A stretch of DNA of 55,254 bases from Bacillota bacterium (GCA_009784185.1 WRCD01000001.1:1-55254); one strand, 5' to 3'; shown: positions 7,903 through 16,884, counted from the first letter of the stretch. Numbers and translations: made by a program. Notes: generated from the sequence alone by a model not told the origin.

Positions 7903-8334
7903 ATGGATACAACCGAAATAATCTATCTGGTAAGCTTCAGCGTATGTATTGCGGCACTGATAGCTGTAGTAATTACATTAATTGTTAAGAAAAAGAAGTG
8001 GGTCAACAAAAACACCAAAAACGCGGTGGAAAAAGTAGTTGTTAAAGATGGTGTAAGATACACAGCAGACCAGAACGTGGTAAAAGACAACGGCAGCATG
8101 AACATAACCCACAACGAAGGTGATATTCTGCTCACAGCAAACCGCAAGCGTGTAGCCAGCAAAACCGGGGCTATTAAGCCGGGCAAATACGTAGTGCTGT
8201 CTGCAAACAGCAACGAAGGCAAGTTTAATTTAAAGGTTGGTGGGTTTGTGCGCGAGTTTAAACACAATTCCCCCATTGTTTTAGCCGAAGGTGACGAAAT
8301 TACAGCAATTTCTCACAATGTAATATTAAGGTAA
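7903..8334 (+). CDS. Small membrane-anchored protein of the SPFH operon
   Basis: 143 residues: one N-terminal transmembrane segment (about 7-28), then a basic stretch and a beta-rich soluble domain (about 45-143). No family recognised. AAGGAG precedes the ATG, and the 22-bp gap to the YdjG-like gene suggests co-transcription. Its role may be linked to the SPFH scaffold by context only. Confidence 0.7.
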   Translation: MDTTEIIYLVSFSVCIAALIAVVITLIVKKKKWVNKNTKNAVEKVVVKDGVRYTADQNVVKDNGSMNITHNEGDILLTANRKRVASKTGAIKPGKYVVLSANSNEGKFNLKVGGFVREFKHNSPIVLAEGDEITAISHNVILR

Positions 8335-8348
8335 AGAGGTATAAAAAA

Positions 8349-8804
8349 ATGAGTATAAGTAAAAATCTTTTCAGTAAAGCACTTTTGGCGCTTATATGGG
8401 TGGCGGCGGCGGCATTGTGGCTGCTAAGCGTGCTTGAGGCAACAAAAGCAACGTTTGGCTGGTTTAACCTTGCATGGGCGGCAACCATAATTGCGGGCTC
8501 AACCGGTATTGTGGTTATACTGGGCACGATACTCGGTAAGGGCGGATACTTTGGCAAGCGGTTTAAAATTATTTTTGGTGCGGCGTTAATGATTGTGGCA
8601 TTCGGCTGCCTGACAGCAGCAATTGTGGTGCCGGGCGAAATTATCTGGCCGATAATTGCGGTTGTAATTACTGTGGCAATTCTCTTAAGCATATTGGTTG
8701 TTGGCGGAAAGAAATGGGACCAGGGCGACAATCAGAATGCAGGCTACAAAAACTATTACCAGCGCAAAGCCGAAGAAGAAAAGAAAAACAAAAAAGAAGA
8801 TTAG
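8349..8804 (+). CDS. Four-segment membrane protein
   Basis: 151 residues with four hydrophobic helices (about 10-28, 35-58, 72-95, 98-120) and a charged C-terminal tail rich in Lys/Glu (about 125-151). Unknown family. AAAGAGG lies before the ATG. Last gene of the SPFH/zinc-ribbon operon. Confidence 0.65.
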   Translation: MSISKNLFSKALLALIWVAAAALWLLSVLEATKATFGWFNLAWAATIIAGSTGIVVILGTILGKGGYFGKRFKIIFGAALMIVAFGCLTAAIVVPGEIIWPIIAVVITVAILLSILVVGGKKWDQGDNQNAGYKNYYQRKAEEEKKNKKED

Positions 8805-8805
8805 T

Positions 8806-8833
8806 AAAAACCACCCAAACGGGTGGTTTTTAT
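8806..8833. terminator. Bidirectional terminator
   Basis: AAAAACCACCC-AAAC-GGGTGGTTTTT between the SPFH operon and the convergent M28 peptidase gene. Confidence 0.9.
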
Positions 8834-9897
8834 CTCGGCTTTAATATTTTTTCTGTAGTGTGTGGGGCCGGTACCGACCGACCGCTTTCTTTTGATAAAA
8901 ACTCACGGCATTTAAGCGCAAAGCGCCGAAGCAAACCAAGGTTCTCTTCCGGCCCGCCCCCACCTGCCAGGCGGACGTCATACAACTCTACCAGCTTGTC
9001 TTGCACTGAATAAATATCATTAACAACACCTTTTATGGCATCCGGGTCATACTCTAAATCACGTCGCGAATGTATGTGCGGCATATAACGTCCTTTGCCG
9101 ATTTTGGCGTCTTTGGTGGCAAAAACCGAAACAGCGTGCTCAAAATTAACATGGTCAGAAGTCCCGGAGTCCTTTTTTATATCCAAAGTGTCAGCAATGT
9201 TTGCCACAATATCTTTTCGATTTTTCTTGTTACTTGCAATAGATAGTTCACCTAGGCCCACACTATCAAAATTAACTAAATTGAAGTTCGGTTCATGGCC
9301 GTACCTTTTTTTGAACTCCTTAACGTATAGCCCGCTTCCCTTGGTGCCGACTTTGGGCTTAACGCCGTCTCTCCACCAGCCACCCTCCTCCTTGTTAAAC
9401 AAGATGTAGGCAATATCCTTGTTGGCGGGGTCGTTTTTTTGTGCCATAGCGTAAACAGCCGCCACGCCGGATGCGTTATCGTTTACGTTCTGCTTGTGCG
9501 GAAACTTTCCTGTAATGCCTATTGCAGCTATAAAGGCTACGGCCTGAGCAACCGGACCGATATTTCCAAGCACGTCGTAAGTATAGCGCATACTGCCGGC
9601 TACTGCTGCGGCAAGGGTATACGAAGAGAGTGCTACACCCTTGCCCGTGCCAACCGCCTTGTTAAGGCGGTCGCTTATAAACAGCATATTTACAGCACCG
9701 GGCGTGTCATAATGTCCTGAGTAAACAACTTTAGCCGCCTCCGGATGGCCAACCACAACATTGCCAAGTTTATCTACATTAACCTCATAACCCAGTTTTT
9801 TAAACTCTTGAACCGCAAAAGCGCAAAATTTTTCTTTTTGCTCTTTATAAAATCTGATTCCGTGTTTCCGGTTTATTTCATCAATAAATTCTTCCAT
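8830..9897 (-). CDS. M28-family zinc aminopeptidase
   Basis: 355 residues. The di-zinc ligand set of M28 enzymes can be read in order: His/Asp in YSGHYDTPG (about residue 62), Asp in NDNASGV (about 141), the catalytic Glu pair in NKEEGGWW (about 170), Asp in NFDSVG (about 210) and the final His in HIHSRRD (about 277). No signal peptide, but hydrophobic stretches near residues 92-130 may touch the membrane. Promoter geometry predicts a leaderless mRNA. The C-terminal region contains an odd Gly-rich LAGGGGPEE coded by a GC-rich imperfect palindrome (about 8955-8975). Confidence 0.85.
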   Translation of the reverse strand: MEEFIDEINRKHGIRFYKEQKEKFCAFAVQEFKKLGYEVNVDKLGNVVVGHPEAAKVVYSGHYDTPGAVNMLFISDRLNKAVGTGKGVALSSYTLAAAVAGSMRYTYDVLGNIGPVAQAVAFIAAIGITGKFPHKQNVNDNASGVAAVYAMAQKNDPANKDIAYILFNKEEGGWWRDGVKPKVGTKGSGLYVKEFKKRYGHEPNFNLVNFDSVGLGELSIASNKKNRKDIVANIADTLDIKKDSGTSDHVNFEHAVSVFATKDAKIGKGRYMPHIHSRRDLEYDPDAIKGVVNDIYSVQDKLVELYDVRLAGGGGPEENLGLLRRFALKCREFLSKESGRSVPAPHTTEKILKPR

Positions 9898-9903
9898 AAC
9901 TCA

Positions 9904-9932
9904 ATGATAACACCTGCTTTGGTAATTGTCAA
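9904..9932 (-). promoter_or_regulatory. Leaderless promoter of the M28 peptidase gene
   Basis: Minus strand TTGACA (9927-9932), 17 bp, TATCAT (9904-9909). The ATG begins 7 nt downstream of the -10, so there is no room for a leader. Confidence 0.65.
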
Positions 9933-9942
9933 GAACCGCCGT

Positions 9943-9972
9943 ATAAAAACAGCCGTCCGGCTGTTTTCTTTT
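9943..9972. terminator. Terminator of the unknown gene 9979-10527
   Basis: AAAACAGCCG-TC-CGGCTGTTTT stem with flanking A/T runs. Confidence 0.75.
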
Positions 9973-9978
9973 TAGATT

Positions 9979-10527
9979 CTATTTAGATAGCTTTGGTGCA
10001 GCTTCTTTGGCCGGCTCTGCGGTTAGCATTGTCCATGGGCCTTTCCATGCAAGTGCGCCCAGCAGGCGGTTGTTTGGCTTCCCTTTTTCTATTGTCCTGT
10101 CAAATACCAACGTAACCCACGCCTCATCTTTTTTAAGAGGCTTTTCTCCGGGTTCGGCATACTCAACGGCATATTCTGCTCTGTTTCTTCTATTCATCAT
10201 TTCATCATAAACTCTAAAATGCCCGTCCCACAAGTCAAAGTCGCCCCCGGCCCAAAACTCTCTTGGGTGTTTGTTTCCTTTGGCTATGGCGGAAGCATAT
10301 ATGTCCCGTGTGCTGGGCTTGCCCACAATAATAGGTTTTGCCAGCGTGCCGTCATAGGCAATCTTTACGGGATTGTTTAGAACTTCGAAAAACAATTTTC
10401 CTTCTATTTCCTGTTTGAACAACGCATCCAGCATTTCTTTTGTGCTTTTGGTAGGCACCGGGCTTGTGGTGTTAAGGGTGTCCAGCCTGTCTTCCATGTC
10501 TAATGGGGTAAACTTTGTTATTTTCAT
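9979..10527 (-). CDS. Unknown protein behind a homopolymer-spacer promoter
   Basis: 182 residues, soluble, no recognised domain or signal peptide. It has a Trp/Asp-rich centre (FWAGGDFDLWDGHFRVYDEM) and an Ala/Pro/Lys-rich end. GGAGC upstream of the ATG is a usable ribosome site. The promoter spacer is a run of ten G, giving a plausible on/off or level-switching mechanism. Function cannot be inferred. Confidence 0.65.
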   Translation of the reverse strand: MKITKFTPLDMEDRLDTLNTTSPVPTKSTKEMLDALFKQEIEGKLFFEVLNNPVKIAYDGTLAKPIIVGKPSTRDIYASAIAKGNKHPREFWAGGDFDLWDGHFRVYDEMMNRRNRAEYAVEYAEPGEKPLKKDEAWVTLVFDRTIEKGKPNNRLLGALAWKGPWTMLTAEPAKEAAPKLSK

Positions 10528-10555
10528 TTTATTGCTCCTTTTGGTTTCTATATCT

Positions 10556-10585
10556 ATTATAGCGCCCCCCCCCCACAGAAGTCAA
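10556..10585 (-). promoter_or_regulatory. Promoter with G10 tract in the -35/-10 spacer
   Basis: On the minus strand TTGACT (10580-10585) and TATAAT (10556-10561) are separated by 18 bp, ten of which are a single G run (10565-10574). Loss of one G would give the optimal 17-bp spacer. Confidence 0.7.
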
Positions 10586-10657
10586 TACGTGAACGCAAAA
10601 TTGTTTTACAAATTTTAGGTTGAGTTTTTTGACGGTTTTTGGTATAATGAGTTACGT

Positions 10658-10708
10658 CAATGGGATTGCTTTGTTTGAAGAGGCAAGAAGCAAGTCTCGC
10701 AATGACAG
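10658..10708. repeat. Type B palindromic repeat (B1)
   Basis: Reads CAATGGGATTGCTTTG, then GAAGAGGCAAGAAGC, then GTCTCGCAATGACAG. It matches the copy inside the GNAT gene (30371-30487) and a shortened copy in mnmE (55011-55050). It lies between a promoter (TTGAGT-17-TATAAT, -10 at 10643-10648) and the ribosome site of the next gene. Confidence 0.8.
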
Positions 10709-10720
10709 CGAGGTGAGATT

Positions 10721-12817
10721 ATGGATTTTAGCTGGCTTACTAATATTATATCGGCTATGGGCGTTGTAAACACGGTTATCAACTTTGTTATTGTGGTTAT
10801 ATTTGTTTACCTGTTAACAATAGTGATAATTTTTAAGTTTAGGAGTTTTATTTACAACAACTTAAAGGATAAGGGTATTGGGTTTGTAAACAGCATACTT
10901 ATTACTTTTAGATGCCGCAAAAACAGCCGAAGGGCAATCCGGTTTTTTGTGGAATTTGCAATAATCCGATGCGGCGGCAAAAAGGTTGGCCGCAAGGCTT
11001 GGCGTAATATACAAAACAGCTTTTTCAATGATTACGACCTTATGCAGGAGAGCACGTATTTAATTGAGGTTGAAGACACTTCGGTGCTTGAGAGCGATTA
11101 CATACGCGATATGATTAAAACATATTTTAAAATGCTGAGCCAGCCAAAATATATAAAAAAGTTTGAGCTGACGGATAACTCACATATCTGTTTTGTAAGC
11201 AACATTGCTTTTAAATCCGGATTTCTGCTATATACCACGTTTATTACGGGATTAGAAAAAATTTACCGCGGTGACTGGCAGGCCGTGGTAAACAAATACG
11301 TGCAGACATTTAAGCGTAATTCCGAGGTGTTGGATTCGTCAGAAGTGTTTTCGGTGTTTAACTGGCTTACATGGGCGCCCGGGCATGAAATTAAGTACGA
11401 CGACCACGAATACAAAATTTTGCAATACGGGCTGTTTGATGAAACCAATGCCAACTGTTTTATATTGGGCAATGATGAAGAATGCAGAAAGCTGTGGGAG
11501 CAAATGAAAGAAGTAAAAGCCAGAAACGAGATGGGCTTTCATGCATCTACCGTCTGCAAAATATGCGAAACGCAGAGCTATTTTACGCATAACAGTAAGT
11601 ATTTTGGCAGCGCCGCCCAAAGCACGGTAGACAGGCTTAAAAACAAGTCTAACGAAGTGTTTTTTGTGCTTAACTTTCAGCGGGATTATTTAAAGGCAAA
11701 AACCTATCTGCCCAGCTATATGTTTGGAGCCTACGTCTGGCTCATGCTATATTGGGGTAAGCCCGGAAAAGCGTTTAACGTAGATAAAGCCGTAGTGTTT
11801 CTGGCCGACGCAAACTACGCCTGCAAACAGAACCTTGACTTGCATATAGATAGCATTATCCACAAAACATTTGCGCATTTGGACACGATATTGAAAAGTG
11901 AAAAGTTTAATCACAGAAAATATCATTTTGTTTGCGCTATAAATGACCATGTGGAAGCCAGATTTAAAGAAGAGTATAACAAGCGCATTGCAACCAACGA
12001 GGCGCTGGCAGAAAGGCTGGATATTACAACCAAGCCATACACTATAAATACCATTATAAAAAGCTGCGAAGACCACTTTACCGCAAATGTGCTGGAGCTG
12101 GACTTTACGGACATTGATGTTTCGGTTAAGGGACATATGGGGTTGTTTTGCCAGTTTTACGGTGAACAGATGATACCCGCCTTTCCCGACCCTAACGAGC
12201 GTGTAACCATTGAATATCTGCTGCGGCAGATAGAGGACTTTAAAAAGAACCGCGGCAAGGACAACTACCATATAATTATTGCCAGCAGCAAAGGCAGGGT
12301 GGTGGGGGGTGCGCTTGCGTGCTATTTTGCAAAAACCAATTCAAGCCTGGTTGAGTACCTAATGGTAGATGAAGCGTACCGCAACAACCATTACGGGCGG
12401 AAAATTATGAGTCACTTAGAGCACGTGCTGGAGCGCGATGCGGTTGCGGCAGGCTACAAGTGCTTAGACTTTATCGGTGTTGAGCTTGCCAAACCAAGCA
12501 CGCTGCCGGAGTTAGAGAGGCAGCCGGCCATAACTCATAGCAAAGTATGGCAAAAGTGGTATTACAGGTGTGTTGATGTTAAGTACGTTCAGCCGGCAAA
12601 CGCACTTGGCAACGAAGACGTGGATTACCAGATTGGTATCCGTATAATTAATGAAAACCTGAAGCAAATCGGCACTAAAGACTTTATCAGTTTTATACAT
12701 GATATGTATACCGGCAGTATGAATGTAAAAGTGCCCGAGGACTGCGCGCATTACCACGACATCATCAGGCAGCTTGAAGGCAAGGAATACATAGAATTTA
12801 CAGACTTTGAGCACTAA
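10721..12817 (+). CDS. Large membrane-anchored protein with C-terminal GNAT domain
   Basis: 698 residues. One strong transmembrane segment (about 15-42) comes first, then a long region of no recognised family (about 60-480). A GNAT-type acetyltransferase core follows (about 515-605), containing GGALACYFA, VEYLMVDEAYRNNHYGRKIM and the helix after it, with the R/N-x-x-G-x-G/R acetyl-CoA loop as YRNNHYGRK. The C-terminus carries another unknown region. Ribosome site GAGGTG follows repeat B1 directly. Acetyl-CoA-dependent transfer is inferred; the acceptor is unknown. Confidence 0.7.
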   Translation: MDFSWLTNIISAMGVVNTVINFVIVVIFVYLLTIVIIFKFRSFIYNNLKDKGIGFVNSILITFRCRKNSRRAIRFFVEFAIIRCGGKKVGRKAWRNIQNSFFNDYDLMQESTYLIEVEDTSVLESDYIRDMIKTYFKMLSQPKYIKKFELTDNSHICFVSNIAFKSGFLLYTTFITGLEKIYRGDWQAVVNKYVQTFKRNSEVLDSSEVFSVFNWLTWAPGHEIKYDDHEYKILQYGLFDETNANCFILGNDEECRKLWEQMKEVKARNEMGFHASTVCKICETQSYFTHNSKYFGSAAQSTVDRLKNKSNEVFFVLNFQRDYLKAKTYLPSYMFGAYVWLMLYWGKPGKAFNVDKAVVFLADANYACKQNLDLHIDSIIHKTFAHLDTILKSEKFNHRKYHFVCAINDHVEARFKEEYNKRIATNEALAERLDITTKPYTINTIIKSCEDHFTANVLELDFTDIDVSVKGHMGLFCQFYGEQMIPAFPDPNERVTIEYLLRQIEDFKKNRGKDNYHIIIASSKGRVVGGALACYFAKTNSSLVEYLMVDEAYRNNHYGRKIMSHLEHVLERDAVAAGYKCLDFIGVELAKPSTLPELERQPAITHSKVWQKWYYRCVDVKYVQPANALGNEDVDYQIGIRIINENLKQIGTKDFISFIHDMYTGSMNVKVPEDCAHYHDIIRQLEGKEYIEFTDFEH

Positions 12818-12846
12818 CAAAAAAAACAGCCATCGGCTGTTTTTTT
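12817..12846. terminator. Bidirectional terminator
   Basis: AAAAAACAGCC-ATC-GGCTGTTTTTT between the convergent GNAT-domain gene and jag. Confidence 0.9.
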
Positions 12847-13684
12847 ATTTTGGACTTATTGAAATATATCTTCTGGGCTCAGAGCCATAACTTTCGGTTT
12901 TTATCATCGGATTCTGCCCAAGCGCGTCATGTACAATTCTGCGTTCATACGCGTTCATCGGGTCCATGCGCACCGTACGCTTTGTTTCCAGCGCTTTTTT
13001 AGCTAAGCGCTCTGCCATGGCGCGCAGGGTTTCTTCTCTGCGCTCACGATAGCCGCCGGTGTTTACAACCACTTTTTTAATATGCATATTTTTTGTTCTT
13101 ACAAAGGCGTTTACAATTGTCTGAATAGCTTGCAGACATTCGCCGCGGTGCCCGATAATACTGCTGGCCTTATCTGCCGCAATAGTAACCTCCACAGCGC
13201 TCTCGGATTGGTTTACGGTTACGCCCGCTCCGTCAATATTAAGTTCGGCCACAAGCCCGGTTACAAACCCTACAATCTGCTGGAGCTGCTCGGGCGTGGC
13301 ATCTGCCCCGCCAAAGCGCGGCTTTTTACTGATATGTGTCCGTTCTGATTTTTCATACACAACGGTTTTTTCTGCCTTTGGTTTTTCGGGCTCAATAACA
13401 GATACTATTTCCATTTGCGGCTTCCGGTTTTTAACCGGGCGCGGCTCCGATTCTGCCATAATTTTGGGCTGCTTTTCTGCCTTTACCGGTTTTGAGGTCT
13501 CCGCCGGTTCGGGCTTCCGTTCCGGCAATGGATTGCTTCTTGTCAGTATGACCTGCGCTTTTCTGAAAAAGCCGCCTTCGTTAACAATTTTTACATCAAC
13601 CTCGTCAAGTGTTGTACCAAGCAGTTTGAGCCCTTCTTTTATGGCCTCATCTACGTTTTTCCCCGCCGCCTCTATTCTGTTCAT
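12845..13684 (-). CDS. jag: RNA-binding protein Jag/KhpB
   Basis: 279 residues with the family's three modules. A Jag-N domain (about 1-50) contains the KxGFFxxx-type motif as NEGGFFRKAQV. A long Pro/Lys/Glu linker follows. A KH domain (about 145-205) has its GxxG loop as GHRGE, and a C-terminal R3H domain (about 210-275) carries R-x3-H as RRIVH. KhpB binds RNA and affects cell-wall growth. It is the last gene of the yidC-jag block; AGAGGTG precedes the ATG. Confidence 0.95.
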   Translation of the reverse strand: MNRIEAAGKNVDEAIKEGLKLLGTTLDEVDVKIVNEGGFFRKAQVILTRSNPLPERKPEPAETSKPVKAEKQPKIMAESEPRPVKNRKPQMEIVSVIEPEKPKAEKTVVYEKSERTHISKKPRFGGADATPEQLQQIVGFVTGLVAELNIDGAGVTVNQSESAVEVTIAADKASSIIGHRGECLQAIQTIVNAFVRTKNMHIKKVVVNTGGYRERREETLRAMAERLAKKALETKRTVRMDPMNAYERRIVHDALGQNPMIKTESYGSEPRRYISISPK

Positions 13685-13704
13685 GTTTTCACCTCTCTGG
13701 AGTA

Positions 13705-14898
13705 TTATTTTCGTTTGTAATCTATTTTAGCCTTATTCTGGTTGTCCGTTACTATTGCCTGCCCCTCTTTTTTGGCTTCCAGTTTGTTAAGCACAAAGTT
13801 GAACAACAGTCCAAGCAGCGCCATACACAGCGAGTTTGTTATTATATACAAGCTGAATGCCGAGCTGTACGTAAACGCAATAAACACCATAAACAGCGGC
13901 AGCACGTATTTCATTATTTTCATTGCGCCGCCCATTGGATTAGCCTGAGCCGTTGCAGCAGCCGCAGCCGTGGTGTCGTTTTTCTTTTTATTGCTTGCCG
14001 CTACGCTTTGAGATACTATTACGGAGAAGAATGTTACAACAGCTGCCAGTACAACAAGAATAAGCAAACCGTTCCATTTATCTTTAGTTGCTGCCTGCAA
14101 GGCAAAAGTAACCTCGTTGTAGGTGTCTTTATATTCCTGAAGCGCAGCGCCCTCCAGGTTTAGTGCGGTCATTTTTTTGTAATCATCAAAATTGGGGAAC
14201 GGGCTTACCCATGTGTCGGGACGCCATATGTTTTGTATCCACAGCCAGCTGTTTTTAATCACATTGTACTTTTCAACAACCGCAAACTGCCCTGCGGCAA
14301 CAGCATCGGTCAGGTCCTGCTCGTCAATGTCCGCAAACCATAGCCAGTCTTCGGCAGCATCGTCATAAAACAACACAACCGCGGTGCCGGCCTCAATTTC
14401 AACCTTCAACTCAAGCCCCGAAGGATTTGCTACACCCGCTAAGATATCAGCATCTCTTACAGCCACAAACCCGTCTCTCAGTTCGTAATACTGTTCCTGA
14501 ATTTTGATATGGCTCATATTCATAAGCGCATAAAAAAGTGAGATGAATATAAACAGGGTTACGGCCATGTTGACAACCATACCAAGGCAAGAACCTAATA
14601 TGTTGTAGTTCTCGCGTTTGTACAGTTCCATGGTTTTTTGATTTTCCAGCTGCTTGTTGTTGCCGTATTGTTTTTTAATCTTTGCTATTTCCGGAGCCAG
14701 CCTGGCCTGCTTTTTTGCGCTTTCACGCGACACCTTGCGCTGCCAGAAATCTAACGGAGACAGTAAAAGCTTTAAACACACCGTAAAGAAAATAAGCATC
14801 CAGCCAAAATTGGGGATAAAACCAAACAAGTCTATAATGCTTGCCCACATTTCATTAAGTCCGCCAAGAAGACCTATGGCGGGAGTTATAACACCCAT
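13705..14898 (-). CDS. yidC: Membrane protein insertase YidC
   Basis: 397 residues, inserting membrane proteins with or without Sec. It has TM1 about 30-48, a cytoplasmic Lys-rich hairpin loop 50-98, TM2 about 100-125, and three further hydrophobic segments about 257-275, 320-345 and 350-370. Two oddities are visible. The conserved TM1 arginine of the hydrophilic groove (V-R-L-L-x-x-P-L) is Lys43 here (CLKLLLSPL). A long hydrophilic extracytoplasmic insertion (about 130-255) lies between TM2 and TM3, much longer than in Bacillus SpoIIIJ. No lipobox at the N-terminus. The gene overlaps yidD by 13 bp. Confidence 0.93.
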   Translation of the reverse strand: MGVITPAIGLLGGLNEMWASIIDLFGFIPNFGWMLIFFTVCLKLLLSPLDFWQRKVSRESAKKQARLAPEIAKIKKQYGNNKQLENQKTMELYKRENYNILGSCLGMVVNMAVTLFIFISLFYALMNMSHIKIQEQYYELRDGFVAVRDADILAGVANPSGLELKVEIEAGTAVVLFYDDAAEDWLWFADIDEQDLTDAVAAGQFAVVEKYNVIKNSWLWIQNIWRPDTWVSPFPNFDDYKKMTALNLEGAALQEYKDTYNEVTFALQAATKDKWNGLLILVVLAAVVTFFSVIVSQSVAASNKKKNDTTAAAAATAQANPMGGAMKIMKYVLPLFMVFIAFTYSSAFSLYIITNSLCMALLGLLFNFVLNKLEAKKEGQAIVTDNQNKAKIDYKRK

Positions 14899-15161
14899 TT
14901 ATACCCTCCCCTAATATTGTCCGGCACCGGGTCAAGCCCGCCGGCCTGTTTTGGCCTGCATCGCAAAATACGCCTAAAACCCATCCATCCGCCCTCAAAC
15001 GCCCCAAACCTTTTTATACTTATTAATGTGTAGGTTGAGCACGTAGGCTGGTAAATACAGGTGTTTGGGAAAAACGGCGATATACACGCTTTATATACAT
15101 ATATTAACCCGATTGCTAAAAGCTTAAATGGATAAGTTATTATAGCAGTTATTTTATTCAT
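14886..15161 (-). CDS. yidD: Membrane protein insertion efficiency factor YidD
   Basis: 91 residues with the family signature: [10 protein letters not shown], then [19 protein letters not shown] and [14 protein letters not shown]. YidD assists YidC at the membrane through an amphipathic N-terminal helix. It overlaps rnpA by 8 bp and yidC by 13 bp, so translation is probably coupled. Confidence 0.95.
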   Translation of the reverse strand: MNKITAIITYPFKLLAIGLIYVYKACISPFFPNTCIYQPTCSTYTLISIKRFGAFEGGWMGFRRILRCRPKQAGGLDPVPDNIRGGYKWVL

Positions 15162-15498
15162 TCTTTAAATATGAGCCCTTTTTAAGGATATAATCTATTT
15201 CCGATTTTAGTTTATTAAAGTCTGCTTCTGCTGCCGGTTGTTTAGCAATAATAATCAAGTTTTGATGTGTGTTGAGCTTGCTTAGTTTGTATTTCATAAT
15301 TTCCCGTAAGCGCCGTTTAATTCTGTTCCTTGCCGGTGCATTGCCAAGCTTGTTACTAACAGAAAACCCAATCCGCGTCTCGGTTTGATACGACTTAACA
15401 CTTATAACCGAAAACATATTGCTATGAACAGCCTTGCCGTTTTTGTAAATATAACCAAATTCTTTGCGTTTTGTTAAACGATTTTGTTTGGGCAGCAT
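15154..15498 (-). CDS. rnpA: Ribonuclease P protein component
   Basis: 114 residues. It contains the RNP-type motif [10 protein letters not shown] (about residues 60-69) and the [13 protein letters not shown] segment typical of RnpA. It binds the RNase P RNA and aids 5' maturation of tRNAs. GGAGGTGG immediately follows rpmH and leads into the ATG. Confidence 0.96.
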   Translation of the reverse strand: MLPKQNRLTKRKEFGYIYKNGKAVHSNMFSVISVKSYQTETRIGFSVSNKLGNAPARNRIKRRLREIMKYKLSKLNTHQNLIIIAKQPAAEADFNKLKSEIDYILKKGSYLKNE

Positions 15499-15512
15499 TA
15501 TAAAACCACCTC

Positions 15513-15656
15513 CTAAGCGGCGTTGGTTGTCAGCTTTGCTCTGCCCCTGGCCCTTCTGCGCTTTAATGTCTTTTTGCCTGCAGCAGTGCTCATACGCTCC
15601 CGGAAGCCGTGTACTTTATTGCGCTGGCGCTTTTTGGGCTGATAGGTTCTTTTCAT
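15513..15656 (-). CDS. rpmH: 50S ribosomal protein L34
   Basis: A 47-residue frame read on the minus strand: begins [20 protein letters not shown] and ends KLTTNAA. L34 is essentially diagnostic. It is short and Arg/Lys-rich, and first in the rpmH-rnpA-yidD-yidC-jag operon. A sigma-A promoter lies about 40 bp upstream. Confidence 0.98.
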   Translation of the reverse strand: MKRTYQPKKRQRNKVHGFRERMSTAAGKKTLKRRRARGRAKLTTNAA

Positions 15657-15693
15657 GATGATTTTTTCCTTTTTTCTTATACAAGTATAGGTT

Positions 15694-15722
15694 ATTATAA
15701 TGTAATACTATGCGCTTGTCAA
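15694..15722 (-). promoter_or_regulatory. rpmH operon promoter
   Basis: Minus strand TTGACA (15717-15722), exact 17-bp spacer, TATAAT (15694-15699): a perfect consensus, as expected for a ribosomal-protein gene. Confidence 0.85.
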
Positions 15723-15742
15723 GTGTGTTTTGTGTCTTAATT

Positions 15743-15771
15743 AAAAAAGGTGCCTGGCGGCACTTTTTTAA
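15743..15771. terminator. dnaN terminator
   Basis: AAAAAAGGTGCC-TGGC-GGCACTTTTTT hairpin (one bulged G) just downstream of dnaN on the minus strand. Confidence 0.8.
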
Positions 15772-15774
15772 TAC

Positions 15775-16884
15775 TTACCTTGGGTGGACCGGAAGAACTA
15801 AATATAGAAATTCCTCGCTCATTTCCGGGCAAACCACACACGGTGAAATATTATTATTAAACGATAACTTTACAAACTCGTCGTTGTTGGCGCGCAAGCA
15901 ATCCATAAACAGTCTTGCATTAAACTCGATTATTAAATCCTTACCGTTAAGCACAATACTCAAGTTTTCTTTTATGTTCCCGATTTCGCTCATAGACTTT
16001 AAGGTTAATAATTTTTCGGCAATCTCAAATTTAACCACGTTGTTTTTTTCCACTCTTGAGAGCAAGCTTACCCGCTCCAGCGCATCTTCTAAATGCAGTT
16101 TGTTTATTGTAATTACGCTGCTGAACTCGGTTGGTATAATCTGTCTGTAGTTTATAAAATCATTGCCGCCTCCAAGCAGTCTGGTAATAACCTTTATATC
16201 TCCAAGGTCCACCATTATGTTGTTTTTCTGAATTAAAACCTTCACCTCTTCTTCGTTTTCGTTTAACAGTTTGGCAATTTCGACCAGGCTTCTTGCCGGA
16301 ACTATTAAGCCGGTATTAACTTTGGTTTTAATAACCGGTTTTTTAACCAATGCTAAACGAATCCCATCTAGCGCAACAGCTCTAACCTCTTTATCATTTA
16401 TCTCAATTAAACATCCTTTAAGCAGCGGCCTTGAATCGTCGCCGCTGACAGCAAAAATACTTTTGTTTACAAGCGCTCTGAAATCAGCTTGTTTTAAACT
16501 AAAATAATCGGCATCCGACAAAAGCTTTGGTGTTGGAAATTCGGCGGCATTTAAACACCCAATAAAACCCTCGGAGTCGGAGTATTCTATTTTAAGCTGA
16601 TTGTTTGCTGTGTTTAATGTCAGATTTATTTGCTCGCCTGTAAGTTTTTTTGTAAACTCGGAAAAAAATTTACCCGGCACAACTGTTTCGCCTTCAATTT
16701 TTACATCTGCCTTTATTGATTTAATAATGCTTAATTCGGTGTCTGTGCTGACAAGGGTTAATCTGTCACCCTCGGCTGTTAATAATATACCCTCCAATAT
16801 GGGGTTTGTGGTTTTATTACTTACAGCTTTAATTACTTTAAGAACCGCATCAGATAAATCCAACCCATCACAAATAAGCTTCAT
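15775..16884 (-). CDS. dnaN: DNA polymerase III beta sliding clamp
   Basis: 369 residues, the standard length. It contains VPGKFFSEFTKKL, GGNDFINYRQIIPTEF (domain II-III region) and a C-terminal LVLPVHPR. LPVHP resembles the usual LPMRL/R tail with changes (normally -YLVMPMR(L/I)). The clamp holds the replicase on DNA. It follows dnaA on the minus strand, separated by a 243-bp gap that is the oriC candidate. GTGAGG provides the ribosome site. Confidence 0.97.
   Translation of the reverse strand: MKLICDGLDLSDAVLKVIKAVSNKTTNPILEGILLTAEGDRLTLVSTDTELSIIKSIKADVKIEGETVVPGKFFSEFTKKLTGEQINLTLNTANNQLKIEYSDSEGFIGCLNAAEFPTPKLLSDADYFSLKQADFRALVNKSIFAVSGDDSRPLLKGCLIEINDKEVRAVALDGIRLALVKKPVIKTKVNTGLIVPARSLVEIAKLLNENEEEVKVLIQKNNIMVDLGDIKVITRLLGGGNDFINYRQIIPTEFSSVITINKLHLEDALERVSLLSRVEKNNVVKFEIAEKLLTLKSMSEIGNIKENLSIVLNGKDLIIEFNARLFMDCLRANNDEFVKLSFNNNISPCVVCPEMSEEFLYLVLPVHPR

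Noticed and set aside
8950..8980. GC-rich imperfect palindrome within the M28 peptidase gene as a third in-frame repeat family
   Set aside because: Only one copy seen, and the palindrome is short; the Gly-rich stretch may be a normal linker.
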